64,000 nt of DNA, from assembly GCA_963575745.1 (NCBI GenBank), contig CAUYUJ010015515.1, forward strand, positions 192,095 to 256,094, read 5' to 3'. Source of the stretch: Prorocentrum cordatum. Taxonomy: Eukaryota > Sar > Dinophyceae > Prorocentrales > Prorocentraceae. This document shows, one piece after another, positions 19,366 to 28,949 of this stretch (the stretch's first letter is position 1; every line of letters starts with the position of its first letter). The notes under the pieces are model-generated. The model was given only the letters and a program-made list of their open reading frames with translations, was not told the DNA's origin and searched no databases. The position numbers and the translations under genes were made by a program.

Positions 19366-20250
19366 AGGAAGTCCGTCAACAGCAACAGCGTCGCCCCGAC
19401 TTCGGCAGCCAGAGTACTCAGCACAAGGAGGGGGCCCTTCTCTGGCATAGCCGTCGACGGCACCCTCCCAGCGCGACTGCTGCAGAGGAGCGACCGTGGC
19501 CGTAATTACCTGAGCATGTAGCGCCTGGCTGGCCAGGGCTCAGCAGAGGCCCACTGTCAGCACCAGGAACGTGGGAGTCGGAACGCAAAAGCAACGGTTG
19601 CACCCCACCTTCAGCACCAGAGGCACAGGACGGAGCCCCATCGCCATGGCCGACAACAGCATTATTCTGGCACCTTTGCTGCAGTAGGGCCCCTGCGGCC
19701 GCACCTAGACTTGAAATGTCATCCTGGGCAGGGCCAGGGCGACTGGGATGAGTGAGAGAAATTAGCAGCGGATGCGCCCCACCGTCGGCAGCAGAGGTAC
19801 AGGAAGGGCCCCCGTCGGCATGGCCAACAGCCGCACTTTTCCAGCACTTTTGCAGCAGTGGGGCCACCGTGGTCGTGCGTAGACCTTGAGCGTCTGCCTG
19901 AGCATGGGCAGGAAGACGCGGAGGAGGCCCATCGCACCGTAGATCGGCATGTCCCCGCCAGCGAGACGAGAATGAAGACCATGAGCAGAGGTCCTGCTGC
20001 TTGGCGTGCAAGCCGCACTGAGGGCTGGGCGCGCTCGGGAGCCCAGAGTGGCCGACCGCCTCCCAGTCACCCAGCTGTCGGTGCGGCCGGAACAGGAGCC
20101 GCCTCGCGGACCATCGAGCTGGGCTTGCAAGCGCCCGCGCGACCTTGTCGGCACCCAGAAAGGCGTGAACCTTTCTCGTGATGTCTGACTTTTGAGCGCA
20201 CTCGTGGATGCGGTCGCTACACTCGTGAATGGCTGGCCGCTCGACCGTCA
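19366..20250. repeat. ~180-bp degenerate satellite units
   Basis: Three further units of the 18.95-kb repeat lie here, recognised by CAGCAC.AGAGG.ACAGGA..G.GCCCC, GTCGGCATGGCCAACAG and TTTTGCAGCAGTGGGGCC. 19,880-20,250 has no recognised repeat or gene. Confidence 0.6.
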
Positions 20251-20255
20251 TTCAG

Positions 20256-21160
20256 CTCAGCCCACCCCCGCTAGGCTTTGCGGTCAGCAGCAGCTGGGCT
20301 CTCGGGTCATTCGCGCCCCACATCGGCGCGCATGGCGCGTCGTTCCGCTGCCGTCGCTCGCGACCGCATGGAGGGAAGGAGCAGGGACAGGGGTAGTGGG
20401 CGGGCGAACGGACAGCTGGAGCCCAACATGGGTGCTCCAATTTTCATCACAAGAGGGTGCACCACCCTCCCAGGCGGGCCATCCCATAGCGCCCCCCAGC
20501 CGGGGGATCCCCCCCCCGACCTCTTGCCCGGGCCCCCGCCTCGAATCCTCCCTCAGACAGCTCGAGCCCGACCCCCGGCCCAAGCCAGGCCTCCCCCGTC
20601 CGCATGTCCCAGGCAGGGCGTGCACTGCGGGTTTCGGCAGGGCTTCGCCAGGTCATCGGCGAGGGGTTCCAGGTCGTTGCCCGGTCGCCGCCAGTGGGGG
20701 CCTCGTGGGCGCTTCGTGCGCCGGCGTGAGCTTCCCATTTTTTCGCCCGTGGGCGCGACCCGCAGGCGCCTCGCGCGCTGGCATGGGCGCCGGGGTTCTC
20801 GCCCAGTCGCCGCCGGGGGCGCCTCGTGGGCGCCTCGTGTGCCGGCCGTGCCACGCAGCTTGCGCCACACAGCCCGCACTGCGAGGCCGATGCCACATGG
20901 CCTGCACCCACACGGCTTGTTCCGCACGGCTTGCACCGCATGGCCTCGCTGCTCGGGGCCCACGCTGGCCAGCAGCAAGAATCCAGAGTAGCCCAAGCCC
21001 GCCGAGCTTTGCCGTCAGCAGCAGCTGGTCTCCAGGGGCGCTCGCACCCCGCATCGACGCGAATGGCGCGTCGTCACGTCGCCATCGTTCACGCCCACAT
21101 GGAGGGAAGAGGAGGGACTGAGGGGGAGTGGCCGGCCGAATGGACATGTTGAGCCAAAAT
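20256..21160 (+). repeat. Segment flanked by ~150-170-bp direct repeats
   Basis: 20,256-20,430 and 20,985-21,160 share GTCAGCAGCAGCTGG, CGCGCCCCACATCGGCGCG/CGCACCCCGCATCGACGCG, ATGGCGCGTCGT, CATGGAGGGAAG and GAGCC.AA.ATG in order. Between them are GGGCGCCTCGTGGGCGC and CACACGGCTTGC..CGCATGGC minisatellites. This could be a small LTR-like arrangement or a plain duplication. No protein is recognised inside. Confidence 0.55.
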
Positions 21161-21755
21161 GACTACGGAGGAGGAGGAGGAGGATAATTCTTGAAGATGC
21201 CGTTGGTTTTCGGGGGATCCTGGACAGGAGGGAAGGGAAAGGGGGGTAGAGAGTTGAAAGACTACGCGTCCGAGGAGGGTCAAAACGGAGGCCCCACTCC
21301 CAGCGATGCAGCTTAGACAGGGCGTCGCAGATCTTGTCACCACGAGTCTCTGGGGCCCTGCGAGCGCTGGATGCGTTGCTGATCGGGCTGGCTTCTGGTG
21401 TAGGTAGGAGATCCCAGAACCCCCCCAACGCGATCTGTCCACAGCATGGACTTCGGGAGGTCTCGACCACTCCCACTGGACCAGCTTGTCCGTCCTGAGC
21501 CGTTTTCTGTTACGGCCCCCGGGGCCCGTGAGGGCCGCCAGAGGTCGAACATGGCGAGCAACCAAAAGCAGCAGCAAAAACAGAGCAGCTTCGCGACGCG
21601 AGATCGTCTGTCCACGACGCCAGCATGATTCGTTCATGACGACTCAAGGATGAGGATAGCAAACATTATGCGTGTTCACAGTGTGAAGAAGTTTGGGACG
21701 GCCAAGTACGATAAGAGGTCCGATCGCCCAAAGGCATGGGATGCCACCCGGACCT
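21161..21755. other. No supported gene
   Basis: A short GGA run (21,165-21,185) and unique sequence. Frames are open on both strands without support. Confidence 0.35.
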
Positions 21756-21761
21756 CCAGAT

Positions 21762-21820
21762 GTACGCGGTCGACAAGAAAGATTTGGAGGAGCTGACCGC
21801 GCCCCCTCCCGCACGCGCGG
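21762..21820 (+). CDS. Exon-like YAVDKKDLEELTAP segment, copy 1
   Basis: It follows a CCGGACCTCCAG acceptor-like sequence and reads MYAVDKKDLEELTAP. A near-identical coding segment recurs at 22,172. Either it is a duplicated exon or a short duplicated segment. The downstream boundary is not clear. Confidence 0.35.
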
Positions 21821-21964
21821 GAGTGCGCGCACGAGGGAGGATAGCGTCGTTTGGATGTTCTGCTTGGTGGCGCCACCCGCCTCTGCCCCCCCTGTGGGCA
21901 TGCGGTGGCCCAAGTTGCCTGTGGCGCGGACGACTGGGCGATTGCGTTGGTTATTGTCGAGTAG

Positions 21965-22165
21965 GCAGCAGGGAAGAGGAAAGAGGGAGGAGGGAGGAGG
22001 GAGCAGGGAGCAGGGAGCAGGGAGGAGGGAGCAGGGAGCAGGGAGCGGGGAGCAGGGAGCAGGGAGTAGGGAGGAGGGAGGAGGAGGAGAAGGAGGAAAA
22101 AGAGAAGGAGGAGAAGATGAGCAGGAAGAGGGGAGGCAGGAGGATGAGAAGGCCGAGAAAGTAGA
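21965..22165. repeat. GGGAGCAGGGAGGA minisatellite
   Basis: Units of 7 and 14 bp built from GGGAGCA and GGGAGGA. Confidence 0.9.
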
Positions 22166-22171
22166 AGGAAG

Positions 22172-22241
22172 GGTGTACGCGGTTGACAAGGAGGACTTGG
22201 AGGAGCTCACCGCGCCCGCTCTCGCAAGATTCTGCTCCTGA
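22172..22241 (+). CDS. Exon-like YAVDKEDLEELTAP segment, copy 2
   Basis: It reads VYAVDKEDLEELTAPALARF and stops at TGA 22,239. The nucleotide match to 21,762-21,805 is about 85-90%, with changes mostly synonymous or K to E, which argues that the segment was translated when duplicated. Confidence 0.35.
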
Positions 22242-22277
22242 GGGGCGAACGACAGCCGGCGGCGACCGCGAGCACCT

Positions 22278-23110
22278 ACGAGGAGGAGGAGGAGGAGGAG
22301 GAGGAGGAGGAGGAGGAGGAGGAGGAGGAGGAGGGAGGAGAGGAGGAGGAGGAGGAGGAGGAGAAGAGGAGGGAGGGAGGGAGGGAGGGAGGGAAGAGGA
22401 TGGACGGAGGGAGGGTGGGAGGGAGGGAAGAGGAGGGAAGAAGGAGGGGAGAGGAGGGAGGGATAGAGGGATTAGGGAGGGAGGGAGGGAGAGAGGGAGG
22501 GGAGGGAGGGGAGGGAGGGGAGGGGAGGAGGAGGAGGAGGAGGAGAGGGAGGAGGAGGAGGAGGGAGGAGGAGGAGGAGGAGGAGGGAGGAGGAGGAGGA
22601 GGACGAGGAGGGAGAGGGAGGAGGAGGGAGGAGGAAGAGGAGGAGGAGGAGGAGGAGAGGAGGAGGGAGGAGGAGAAGGAGAGGGAGGAGAGAGGGAGGT
22701 AGGGAGGGAGGAGAGAGGGAGGTAGGCAGGAAGGAGGAGGAGGAAGAGGGTCGAAGATCGAGGATCGAGGTTCGAGGATGGAGGGTTGGAACGCGCTTGG
22801 CCTCCCAGGGCCCCTGGGAGGCTCCCAGGGACCTCTGGGAACCTCTCCAAGGAACCAGGGAAGAAGGAGGAGGACGAGGAGGGGGGAGGAAGGAAAAGGA
22901 CGAGGACGAGGAGGAGGAGGAGGAAGAGGAGGAGGAGGAGGAGGAGGAGGAGGAGGAAGTGGAGGATGAGGAGGAAGAGGAGGAGGAGGAGGAGGAGAAG
23001 GAGGAGGAGAAGAAGGAGAGGGAGGAGTAGGAGGAAGGAAGAAGAAAGGAGGAGGAGAAGGAGGAGGAAGAAGAAGAAGAACAAGAAGAAGAAGAAGAAG
23101 AAGAGAGGAA
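22278..23110. repeat. (GGA)n/(GGGA)n purine tract
   Basis: About 830 bp, nearly all purine on the plus strand, apart from a unique island at 22,745-22,860. Confidence 0.95.
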
Positions 23111-23420
23111 TGAGTTAGTTTCCCAAGGTTTTCGATGGGGGCGGCAGAGGTGTTTGGAAAATGATGTGAGGCGCCAAGTGTTGCAGATTAGTTCACGCTC
23201 CCTGGCTCAGAAAATAGGGAACTAAAATCGTACAGCTGGTGTTACTTCTTCGCCGTCCTCCTGACCAGCTCCCTTCCCTCTGTCTTCTCCCCTTCCTCCC
23301 TTCTCCATCCCCCCTCCCCCTTCCTTAATCGCGGCGCAAGATATTCCCTCGGAAAGGCGCACCTGGCGTGTCATCTGACCTTCTCATCCGTCTTTCCCCC
23401 CTCTCGGCGAGCGCGTTCCC
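23111..23420. other. No supported gene
   Basis: Unique, lower-GC sequence between two triplet tracts, with nothing recognised in it. Confidence 0.35.
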
Positions 23421-23520
23421 TCCTCCTCCGCCTCCTCCTCCGCCTCCTCCTCCTCCTCCTCCTCCTCCTCCTCCTCCTCCTCCTCCTCCTCCTCCTCCTC
23501 CTCCTCCTCCTCCTCCTCGG
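23421..23520. repeat. (TCC)n microsatellite
   Basis: About 32 TCC/GCC units. The purine equivalent (GGA) appears 300 bp later at 23,836-23,915. Confidence 0.95.
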
Positions 23521-23922
23521 CTGTCCCAACCCAAAGGCCCGCTACATCCTCTCGTTTCTTCACGCTGCTAGCCCCGTGCCCCCCCTCCGCCGCTGATGGT
23601 CATGCTCTGCTGCGGTTCGCCTCCCCTGTTTCGCCCATCCTCGTGGATGATGCGTTTGTTCGTTGTGTTGCAGCTGGGCTTGAGGGAGGGAGGCTGTTGA
23701 ATCGAGAGAGGGAGTTCGCGCATCGAGATGCGAGGGCCGAGGTTCGAGGATCAAGGTTTTCGAACGTTTCTGATCCTTTTCTGGGCCTCGGGGGGCCTTC
23801 AGAGGCCTCTGGAGACCTTGGCGAACCCCTAAGAGAGGAGAAGGAGGAGGAGGAGGAGGAGGAGGAGGAGGAGGAGAAGGCGGAAGAGGAGGAGGAGGAG
23901 GAGGAGGAAGAGCAGCAGCCGC

Positions 23923-23936
23923 GGTAGCCATTTTGG
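23923..23936 (+). other. Spliced-leader-like core
   Basis: The 13-nt core GTAGCCATTTTGG is identical to the centre of the dinoflagellate trans-spliced leader as I remember it. The flanks (CG before, TTGTGG after) match poorly. It lies about 140 bp upstream of a plus-strand retroelement-like ORF. It could be a relic leader carried by a reinserted cDNA, or chance. Confidence 0.25.
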
Positions 23937-24064
23937 TTGTGGTGATACGCGGTCCAAACCATTTCCCTGGCAGGCGCAAGGCACATCGCATTCGGTAACC
24001 TACCTTCATGTCTTGCTTTACGTGCTCGCAACCACACGACATGAATGGTAATGCTCATGTTTAG

Positions 24065-24565
24065 CCTTGTACCAACAAGCGATGCGGATATAAAGGCAAC
24101 TTCAGATGGAGAACGGTTTGTCGGATCTGTGGCACCGAACCCAGCAGGCCCAAGCATACCGAGCAGCGCGACCCCGCAGGCAAGTGGAAGGATGGTCCTC
24201 CTCGGTCTGGGCCTCCTGCTCCTGACTTGTCTGAGGAACTCACTGCAGTGTATGCTAAGATGCCCTCCGAAGATTACGCAGTCGTGTCTAAAGGATGCAG
24301 CCTGGAGGCTGGCGATGTCGTGCCTGCTGCTCGAGCCGCTCGTCAGGCATTCGATGTTGTTCAACGAAAGCTCGAGCAAGCTCAAAGCAAGTATGACAGG
24401 GCGGCGGGTGCCGCGGCCAAAACCATGCAGCACATGCAGCAGTGCGCCACTGATTTGGCTGAGTGCAAGGCTAAGGCGGACGAGGCTGCAGCCAAGGCAG
24501 CTGCAGCCTACGCAGCCATTGGCAGGATGTTTCCCCAAAATTTTGGCCTCGGTGCGATTATATAG
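24065..24565 (+). CDS. RanBP2-type zinc finger / coiled-coil ORF (LINE ORF1-like)
   Basis: The frame opens after a TTTAG acceptor-like sequence and reaches TAG at 24,563, about 166 codons. Residues 2-23 contain C-x4-C-x4-N-x6-C-x2-C (CTNKRCGYKG, NFRWRTVCRICG), close to the RanBP2 zinc-finger pattern. A Pro-rich linker follows. From about residue 55 there is a helical, Ala/Gln/Lys-rich segment (VVQRKLEQAQSKYDRAAG and on) typical of a coiled coil. RanBP2-type fingers plus coiled coils are, from memory, common in dinoflagellate retroelement first ORFs. The neighbouring RNase H fragment supports a retroelement origin but lies on the opposite strand. No start ATG is obvious, so it may be an exon. 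Confidence 0.5.
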   Translation, partial: PCTNKRCGYKGNFRWRTVCRICGTEPSRPKHTEQRDPAGKWKDGPPRSGPPAPDLSEELTAVYAKMPSEDYAVVSKGCSLEAGDVVPAARAARQAFDVVQRKLEQAQSKYDRAAGAAAKTMQHMQQCATDLAECKAKADEAAAKAAAAYAAIGRMFPQNFGLGAII

Positions 24566-25076
24566 CCGTGACCTGGCCAAAAGAGGGGCACAAACTTGTA
24601 CCGAGTAGTTTTGGCCCAAGTCTCGATTTACCGGTCGGCAACCCACCCTTGAACAGACATGGACGCCCCCTGAGCCCATGGCAGGGAGGGAGGCATCGTT
24701 GGGAAATCCAATGGCACATGACCTTTCTGCCACTACGTTGCATCGCATCCAAGTGCGTGGTCATGAAGTCCACAACCACAGGTGCAAAGGATTTACATTG
24801 GTACCGAGAGACTCTGACTGGCAACCTTTTGGTCCAGACCAGACCTCCCGCTGCGCGAGCGCAGTGCCGCGGGGGCACCAAGATTGTTTGAGCCCTAAGC
24901 CCCCAATCAGCCTGGCATATATCGTCACAGGTGACTGAGGGGACCGGTGTGCAATTCTGGAGCGGCACCACTTGCACATCCTGGCCCTCCACAGTAGCGG
25001 CGACGTTCGCTGCTGCTGCGGCTGGCAGCGGCGGCGGCGGAGGATGGGGAGGAGGTACGGGGGGGAACGGCAGGAT
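24566..25076. other. No supported gene
   Basis: Sequence between two convergent retroelement pieces. Open frames exist on both strands but none continues either protein. Confidence 0.35.
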
Positions 25077-26345
25077 TTATCGCGTGGCGCCAATGCCGGT
25101 GACGAAGTCCGGCTGACGCAGAGACCGTTTAAATGTGAACAGCAACGCCGCCTTTGTAGGCGCCAGCCTTGGGAACAACGGGAGCGCTTGGACCACATAC
25201 TTCAGATATCGACGCAGCGATTCCGACTCCTCAATCCAACCAGCGACCTCCGAGCCCCACGGCTGCGCTAAGGTGAGGACCTCTTTCTTAGCGTAGCTGT
25301 CTGCAAAAAGTTGTTGCCGACCGTTTGCTGCCACTCGAGGGACAAATGTGGAAGGTCGTCAGGGCTCGCATGGGCCGTAACCTTCCAAATCTGGAAATCA
25401 TGGGTCCACGAGGGCAAACCCCGAATCTGCGCGTGGAGCCCCTGCATAGACGTCTTATCTCGTCGCAACTTGGGCCCACGGCTCGTCTGCCATCTTTACA
25501 AGGCCGAGGAAATCGGAATATATTAAAGCCACACGGGGGCAGAGCTGCATCACTGCCAAGACGGCGATACTTTCAGCAGCCAGTGAGGCTTGGGGGTAGT
25601 CGACTCCTACCGCCCCCCACAACGCAGCAAATAGATCTCCTGCCGGTGTGACTTTCACTACAGCCCAGCCGGCTGCATGGAAGGTCACGGGGCCGTCCTT
25701 AGAGCAGGAGCCATCCGTGAAAACTTCTTTTGTGCATGCCTCCTCGACCGAGAGGCCGTCTTGCAGACACCAATACTGATGCGCGTCCGTGCCCAAACCA
25801 GCCGGCGGAGTGGCCACGACCTCAGGCCGTTCTTGGAAGCCACAAACGAAAGGAAAGTTTCGATGCGGGTCCGAAAGCACAACCTTGTCCGCTTCAGTGA
25901 GCAGTTCGTCTCGGAGCTGGCGGGTGCATGGGCAGTGGCGCAGCCTGTGCGAAATAGAATCGGAGGGCCCTCCGCAAATGCATCTGGAGTCCACTTCGTC
26001 GTAACCCACCTGTCGAAGCTGGTGCGCCGTCCACAGAGACTGACATACAAAATACAATTGCAAGCCACACCCGTGGCGCGATAGGCTGCACTGTGCAATG
26101 AGGCGCCTTGCTATGCTGAAGTCTAACTGCGCGTCATACGGAAAGCCTATTTTCTGGGCGATGGTCGATGCGTTCGCTTGCGCCCATTGCCCTTGACGCT
26201 TCAACTCCAAGAGCTTGGGGGAGAAAGCCGTCAGGGGCCAGCGTCGGCCAGCCAGGTCCTGGAAGATGAGCGGAGTATGGAGGTTCACCCTATACGTCTC
26301 AGAGAGTACTGGAGCACCCAGAGCAGAGTTTTCCTGGGCGAACTG
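25077..26345 (-). pseudogene. LINE-type RNase H C-terminal fragment, frameshifted
   Basis: Read on minus from about 26,345. First comes a C-terminal RT-linker-like region ending in a CCHC-like cluster (CICGGPSDSISHRLRHCPC), as in many non-LTR elements. Then an RNase H domain: the first acidic motif VFTDGSCSKDG, the AAESIAVLAVMQL helix with the catalytic Glu, the YSDF strand with an Asp, and the late HASPDD...GNN..ADSYAKK block. At about 25,309-25,313 a TTTTT run puts the last block in another frame (one extra or missing T unit). The 5' side is cut off by a GGA microsatellite, so the RT and endonuclease are absent. It is an inactive, 5'-truncated copy. Confidence 0.75.
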
Positions 26346-26880
26346 GAGAAGAAGAAGAAGAAGAAGAAGGAGGAAGAGGAGGAGGAGGAGGAGGAGGAGG
26401 AGGAGGAGGAGGAGAGGGCGGCATCCGACGGATCGTATCGCCTTCAGCTTGGCAGGTCGTCAGGAGGAGGAGGAGGAGGAGGGAGGAGGAGGGGAGGAGG
26501 AGGAAGGGAGGAAGAGGAGGAGGAAGGAGGAGGAGAGAGAGGAGGAGGAGGAGCAGACGGAGCGCCTGTCAGGAGGAGGAGGAGGAGGAGGAGGAGGAGG
26601 AAGAGGAGGAGGAGGAGGAGGAGGAGGAGGAGGAGGAGGGGGAGGGGCCGAGGAGGCAAAGGATTGGGGATGTACCTTCCGGGCATGTCTCTTGTGGAGC
26701 TCGAGGGAGCGACACGACGTGCGAGCGGACTGACAAGGAGGAGGATGAGGAGGAGGAGGAGGAGGAGGAGGTTCAGACGCTATAACCCTAAGATTAAAGT
26801 CCGCTCAACGTCAAAAGGGGAGGAGGAGGAGGAGGAGGAGGAGGAGGAGGAGGAGGAGGAGGAGGAGGCCTCCTCAACCC
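26346..26880. repeat. (GGA)n/(GAAGAA)n tracts
   Basis: Three purine tracts (26,346-26,415, 26,461-26,645, 26,738-26,868) with short unique islands. Confidence 0.9.
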
Positions 26881-27230
26881 CTTGTCTGTTGTTGGTGGCT
26901 CTTACCTTGTACCCCCTTACATATACTTGCCTCGACCCTCGGAGCGGTGCTCCAGGGGTCGAGGGCACTAGCTCAATCAAGCCCCCCAGGGCCGACTGGC
27001 CTTGGCGAGGGGCGGGGCGACATCAGTACCGAACTTCACGCCATCAACTCACCTCACACACGAGGAGGCCTGGAGGGAGAAGGTTTAAGGAGAATGGGGG
27101 TTGGACAGCGCGCGGGGCGGGTGGCAGCGCAGACACGTAACCCTTTAGCTCTCTTATCGTCATTTAGCTCTCTTATCGTCCTCCTCCCCTCTTCATCTCT
27201 TTGTCCTCATCTTCATCCCCGCCACTTCAG
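26881..27230. other. No supported gene; intron-like
   Basis: Unique sequence ending in a pyrimidine-rich acceptor. A GCTCTCTTATCGTC unit is tandemly duplicated at 27,148-27,180. Confidence 0.4.
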
Positions 27231-27322
27231 TTTGCCTTCACGATCGAGAACGACTCCAAGTGCAACGTCACCTACTGGGACGCATCCAACAAGTTGCACG
27301 AGGCACGATCCAGGGCTACAAC
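27231..27322 (+). CDS. Candidate internal exon
   Basis: It lies between CATCCCCGCCACTTCAG| and a donor at CAAC|GTGTCA. It reads FAFTIENDSKCNVTYWDASN then KLHEARSRAT, ending two bases into a codon. There is no repeat content and the composition is globular. No family is recognised. Confidence 0.5.
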
Positions 27323-27663
27323 GTGTCATAATCAGCATCATCATCACCACCACCACCACCACCATCATCATTGCCTCAATGCTGCACCTACTCCCTCGTT
27401 CCTAACCCCATCCCTCCTCCATCCTCCCTCCCTCCATCTATTTTCATCCCCTTCCTATTCCATACTTGGCCATGTTGGTCCAAGCCATGGGCTCAAGCGA
27501 CCACGGGGGCCACGCATTTCAGCTGCCCTCGTGCTCCAGGGGCAACGCATTACAGCTGCCCTCGTGTTTCACTCTATGTTGGCGGCACGAGTTCTTACCA
27601 GCGTCGCGTCTCGCGGGAAGCGTTAAGCTTGGGAAGCACATGAAGCGATTGCTTGCCCTACAT
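27323..27663. other. CAC/CAT tract and a 34-bp tandem pair
   Basis: (CAC)n/(CAT)n lies at 27,335-27,370. At 27,512-27,572 a ~33-bp unit containing CAGCTGCCCTCGTG is repeated twice. No gene is supported. Confidence 0.5.
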
Positions 27664-27863
27664 TCGGCGGCGAGCCCGGGGGGGAAGTGAGAAGGAGCAG
27701 GCCTTCTCAGAACTCAGCGGGGCTTCTCCGAAGCCCCTCGGCCTCCTAAGAAGTTCGCTGCGTCTTCGGACACGGCTCAGAAGAGATGCTCCGAAGGCCG
27801 GAGGCCTTCCGAGCGTTCTGAGAAGGTCCGCTCCCTCTCACTTCCCATTGGGCGCACCGCCGA
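27664..27863. mobile_element. Foldback MITE-like element, copy 1
   Basis: A 200-bp element runs from TCGGCGGCGAGCCC to the inverted GGGCGCACCGCCGA. The inner arms GAAGTGAGAAGGAGC...GGCCTTCTCAGAAC pair with GTTCTGAGAAGGTCCGC...TCTCACTTCCC. The flanking pentanucleotides TACAT and TACAC may be a slightly eroded target duplication. It encodes nothing. Confidence 0.7.
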
Positions 27864-28214
27864 TACACACCCGGACCTCTGGCAGCTCGAGGACAGCGCG
27901 CTCGAGGCTTTGCCTTCTGTTCGGCCTCTGGCCGCTTCCGGGCACCAGGGCCTCGAGCAGACGGCTTGGAATGCAGAAGCAGGCCTTTGGGAAGGGACAG
28001 CTCCAGCGGCCCGCGGGTCGAATAAGACAGAGCCGCCGAATTCCCAGGATGCCCCTGCAGCGATTGCCTGCTACACGGCGGGGGCGTTCCCTAAGGAATG
28101 TGCCCAGGAGGCTTCGGACTCTGGGGGGTCCCTTCTGTACTTGAGGACGGTGATCTCCGTGGCCACTCCACGATTGGGGCTCCACCAGTTCCCAGACCCT
28201 GGACTCCTTAGCCA

Positions 28215-28446
28215 ATGGCCCCTCGTCCACTGCCCTCACCGTGCACGTTCCGCTCCGCCGGCGCGCACGCGGCGACGGTCGCCCACAGGTCGACCCCGAG
28301 CGGCGGCCGCGGCTGCGGCGGGGCCCGAGCGCCACTCGGCACGCCGCCGGCGTCGCAGCGGCATCGCAGCCTCGCGGGAGCCACGGGGGGCCCGCGGGCA
28401 GCTCCGCCGGGCGCGGGGGGCTGCCCCACTCGGGTCGCGGCCACGC
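28215..28446 (+). CDS. Exon 1 of a three-exon gene split by introners
   Basis: An ATG in good context (CCAATGGCC) opens a very GC3-rich frame (MAPRPLPSPCTFRSAGAHAA onward), Ala/Gly/Pro/Arg-rich, for 77 codons plus one base. It ends at the donor of introner B. With the 18-nt exon at 28,786 and exon 3 at 28,950, the pieces join into a 215-residue open frame ending at 29,347. The protein is probably disordered and its function is unknown. Confidence 0.5.
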
Positions 28447-28785
28447 GTGAGGGTGACCATTTGCCGGAGTAGCCTCGGGTGCGAGCCCATCGGGGTCCCC
28501 AGATGCCTCGGCGGCGAGCGAGCGAGGGGGGAAGCGAGAAGGAGAAGGCCTTCTCAGAAGCCCTCGCGCCTTGAGAAGATGTCTGCGTCTTCGGAGAAGG
28601 CTGGGGGGACTTCCGAGACTTCTGAGAAGGCCCGCCCCTTCTCACTTCCCCCTCGGGCTCGCCGTCGGAGGGCTGCATGCGATGCGATAGCAGCGGCTTG
28701 CGCGCTCAAGCTTGGCCTCCCCGCGCCCCCCGAAAGCCGCGCAGCAAAGGTCACCCTTGCCTTGGGGCCACCCTTCTGCGCGCAG
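28447..28785 (+). mobile_element. Introner-like repeat, copy B (interrupted)
   Basis: It starts GTGAGGGTGACCATTTGCCG and ends CTTCTGCGCGCAG|CC. The left half (GAGCCCATCGGGGTCCCC) and right half (GCGATGCGATAGCAGCGGCT, CGCGCTCAAGCTTGG, AAAGCCGCGCAGCAAAGGTC) match the uninterrupted copies A and E. Between them sits a foldback element (28,508-28,669). Without that insert it would be about 177 bp, like its relatives. Confidence 0.75.
28508..28669. mobile_element. Foldback MITE-like element nested in introner B
   Basis: 162 bp, from TCGGCGGCGAGCGAGC to GGGCTCGCCGTCGGA. The arms GGGAAGCGAGAAGGAGAAGG / CTTCTCACTTCCC and CCTTCTCAGAAG / CTTCTGAGAAGG are inverted. It breaks the introner between its GGGGTCCCC and GCGATGCGATAG motifs. 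I could not read a clean target duplication. Confidence 0.7.
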
Positions 28786-28803
28786 CCACCGGAGCTCGGC
28801 CGC
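28786..28803 (+). CDS. 18-nt microexon between two introners
   Basis: The sequence between the CAG of introner B and the GCAAGAG of introner C is 18 nt, six codons' worth. It keeps phase 1, so it links the exon-1 frame to the exon-3 frame without a stop. It reads as Pro-Thr-Gly-Ala-Arg-Pro with one base from each side. Confidence 0.5.
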
Positions 28804-28949
28804 GCGCAAGAGTGGCCCTTCGCTTCGGTGCAGGCCCGCAGGGCTCCCCCCAACACTGGGCCAGCGTGCTCGGATTTGGGCCACGCGCGGCCCCCTGAGG
28901 CCGCCGCGCACCACAGGCCACTCCTGCCCACGGTCACCCCTGCGTGCAG
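28804..28949 (+). mobile_element. Introner-like repeat, copy C
   Basis: 146 bp. It starts GCAAGAGTGGCCCTTCGCTT (GC donor) and ends CGGTCACCCCTGCGTGCAG|CC. It retains GGTGCAGGCCC, GGATTTGGGCCACGCGCGGC and CCGCGCACCACAGGCCACTC in family order. It lies only 18 bp downstream of copy B in the same orientation. Confidence 0.75.

Noticed and set aside
20256-21160. True LTR retrotransposon
   Set aside because: Direct repeats lack a visible TG...CA pair, primer-binding site or coding region.
23600-24748. 382-codon minus ORF
   Set aside because: It is antisense to the zinc-finger/coiled-coil ORF, which has cysteine spacing and helix content. The minus frame has no recognisable domain.
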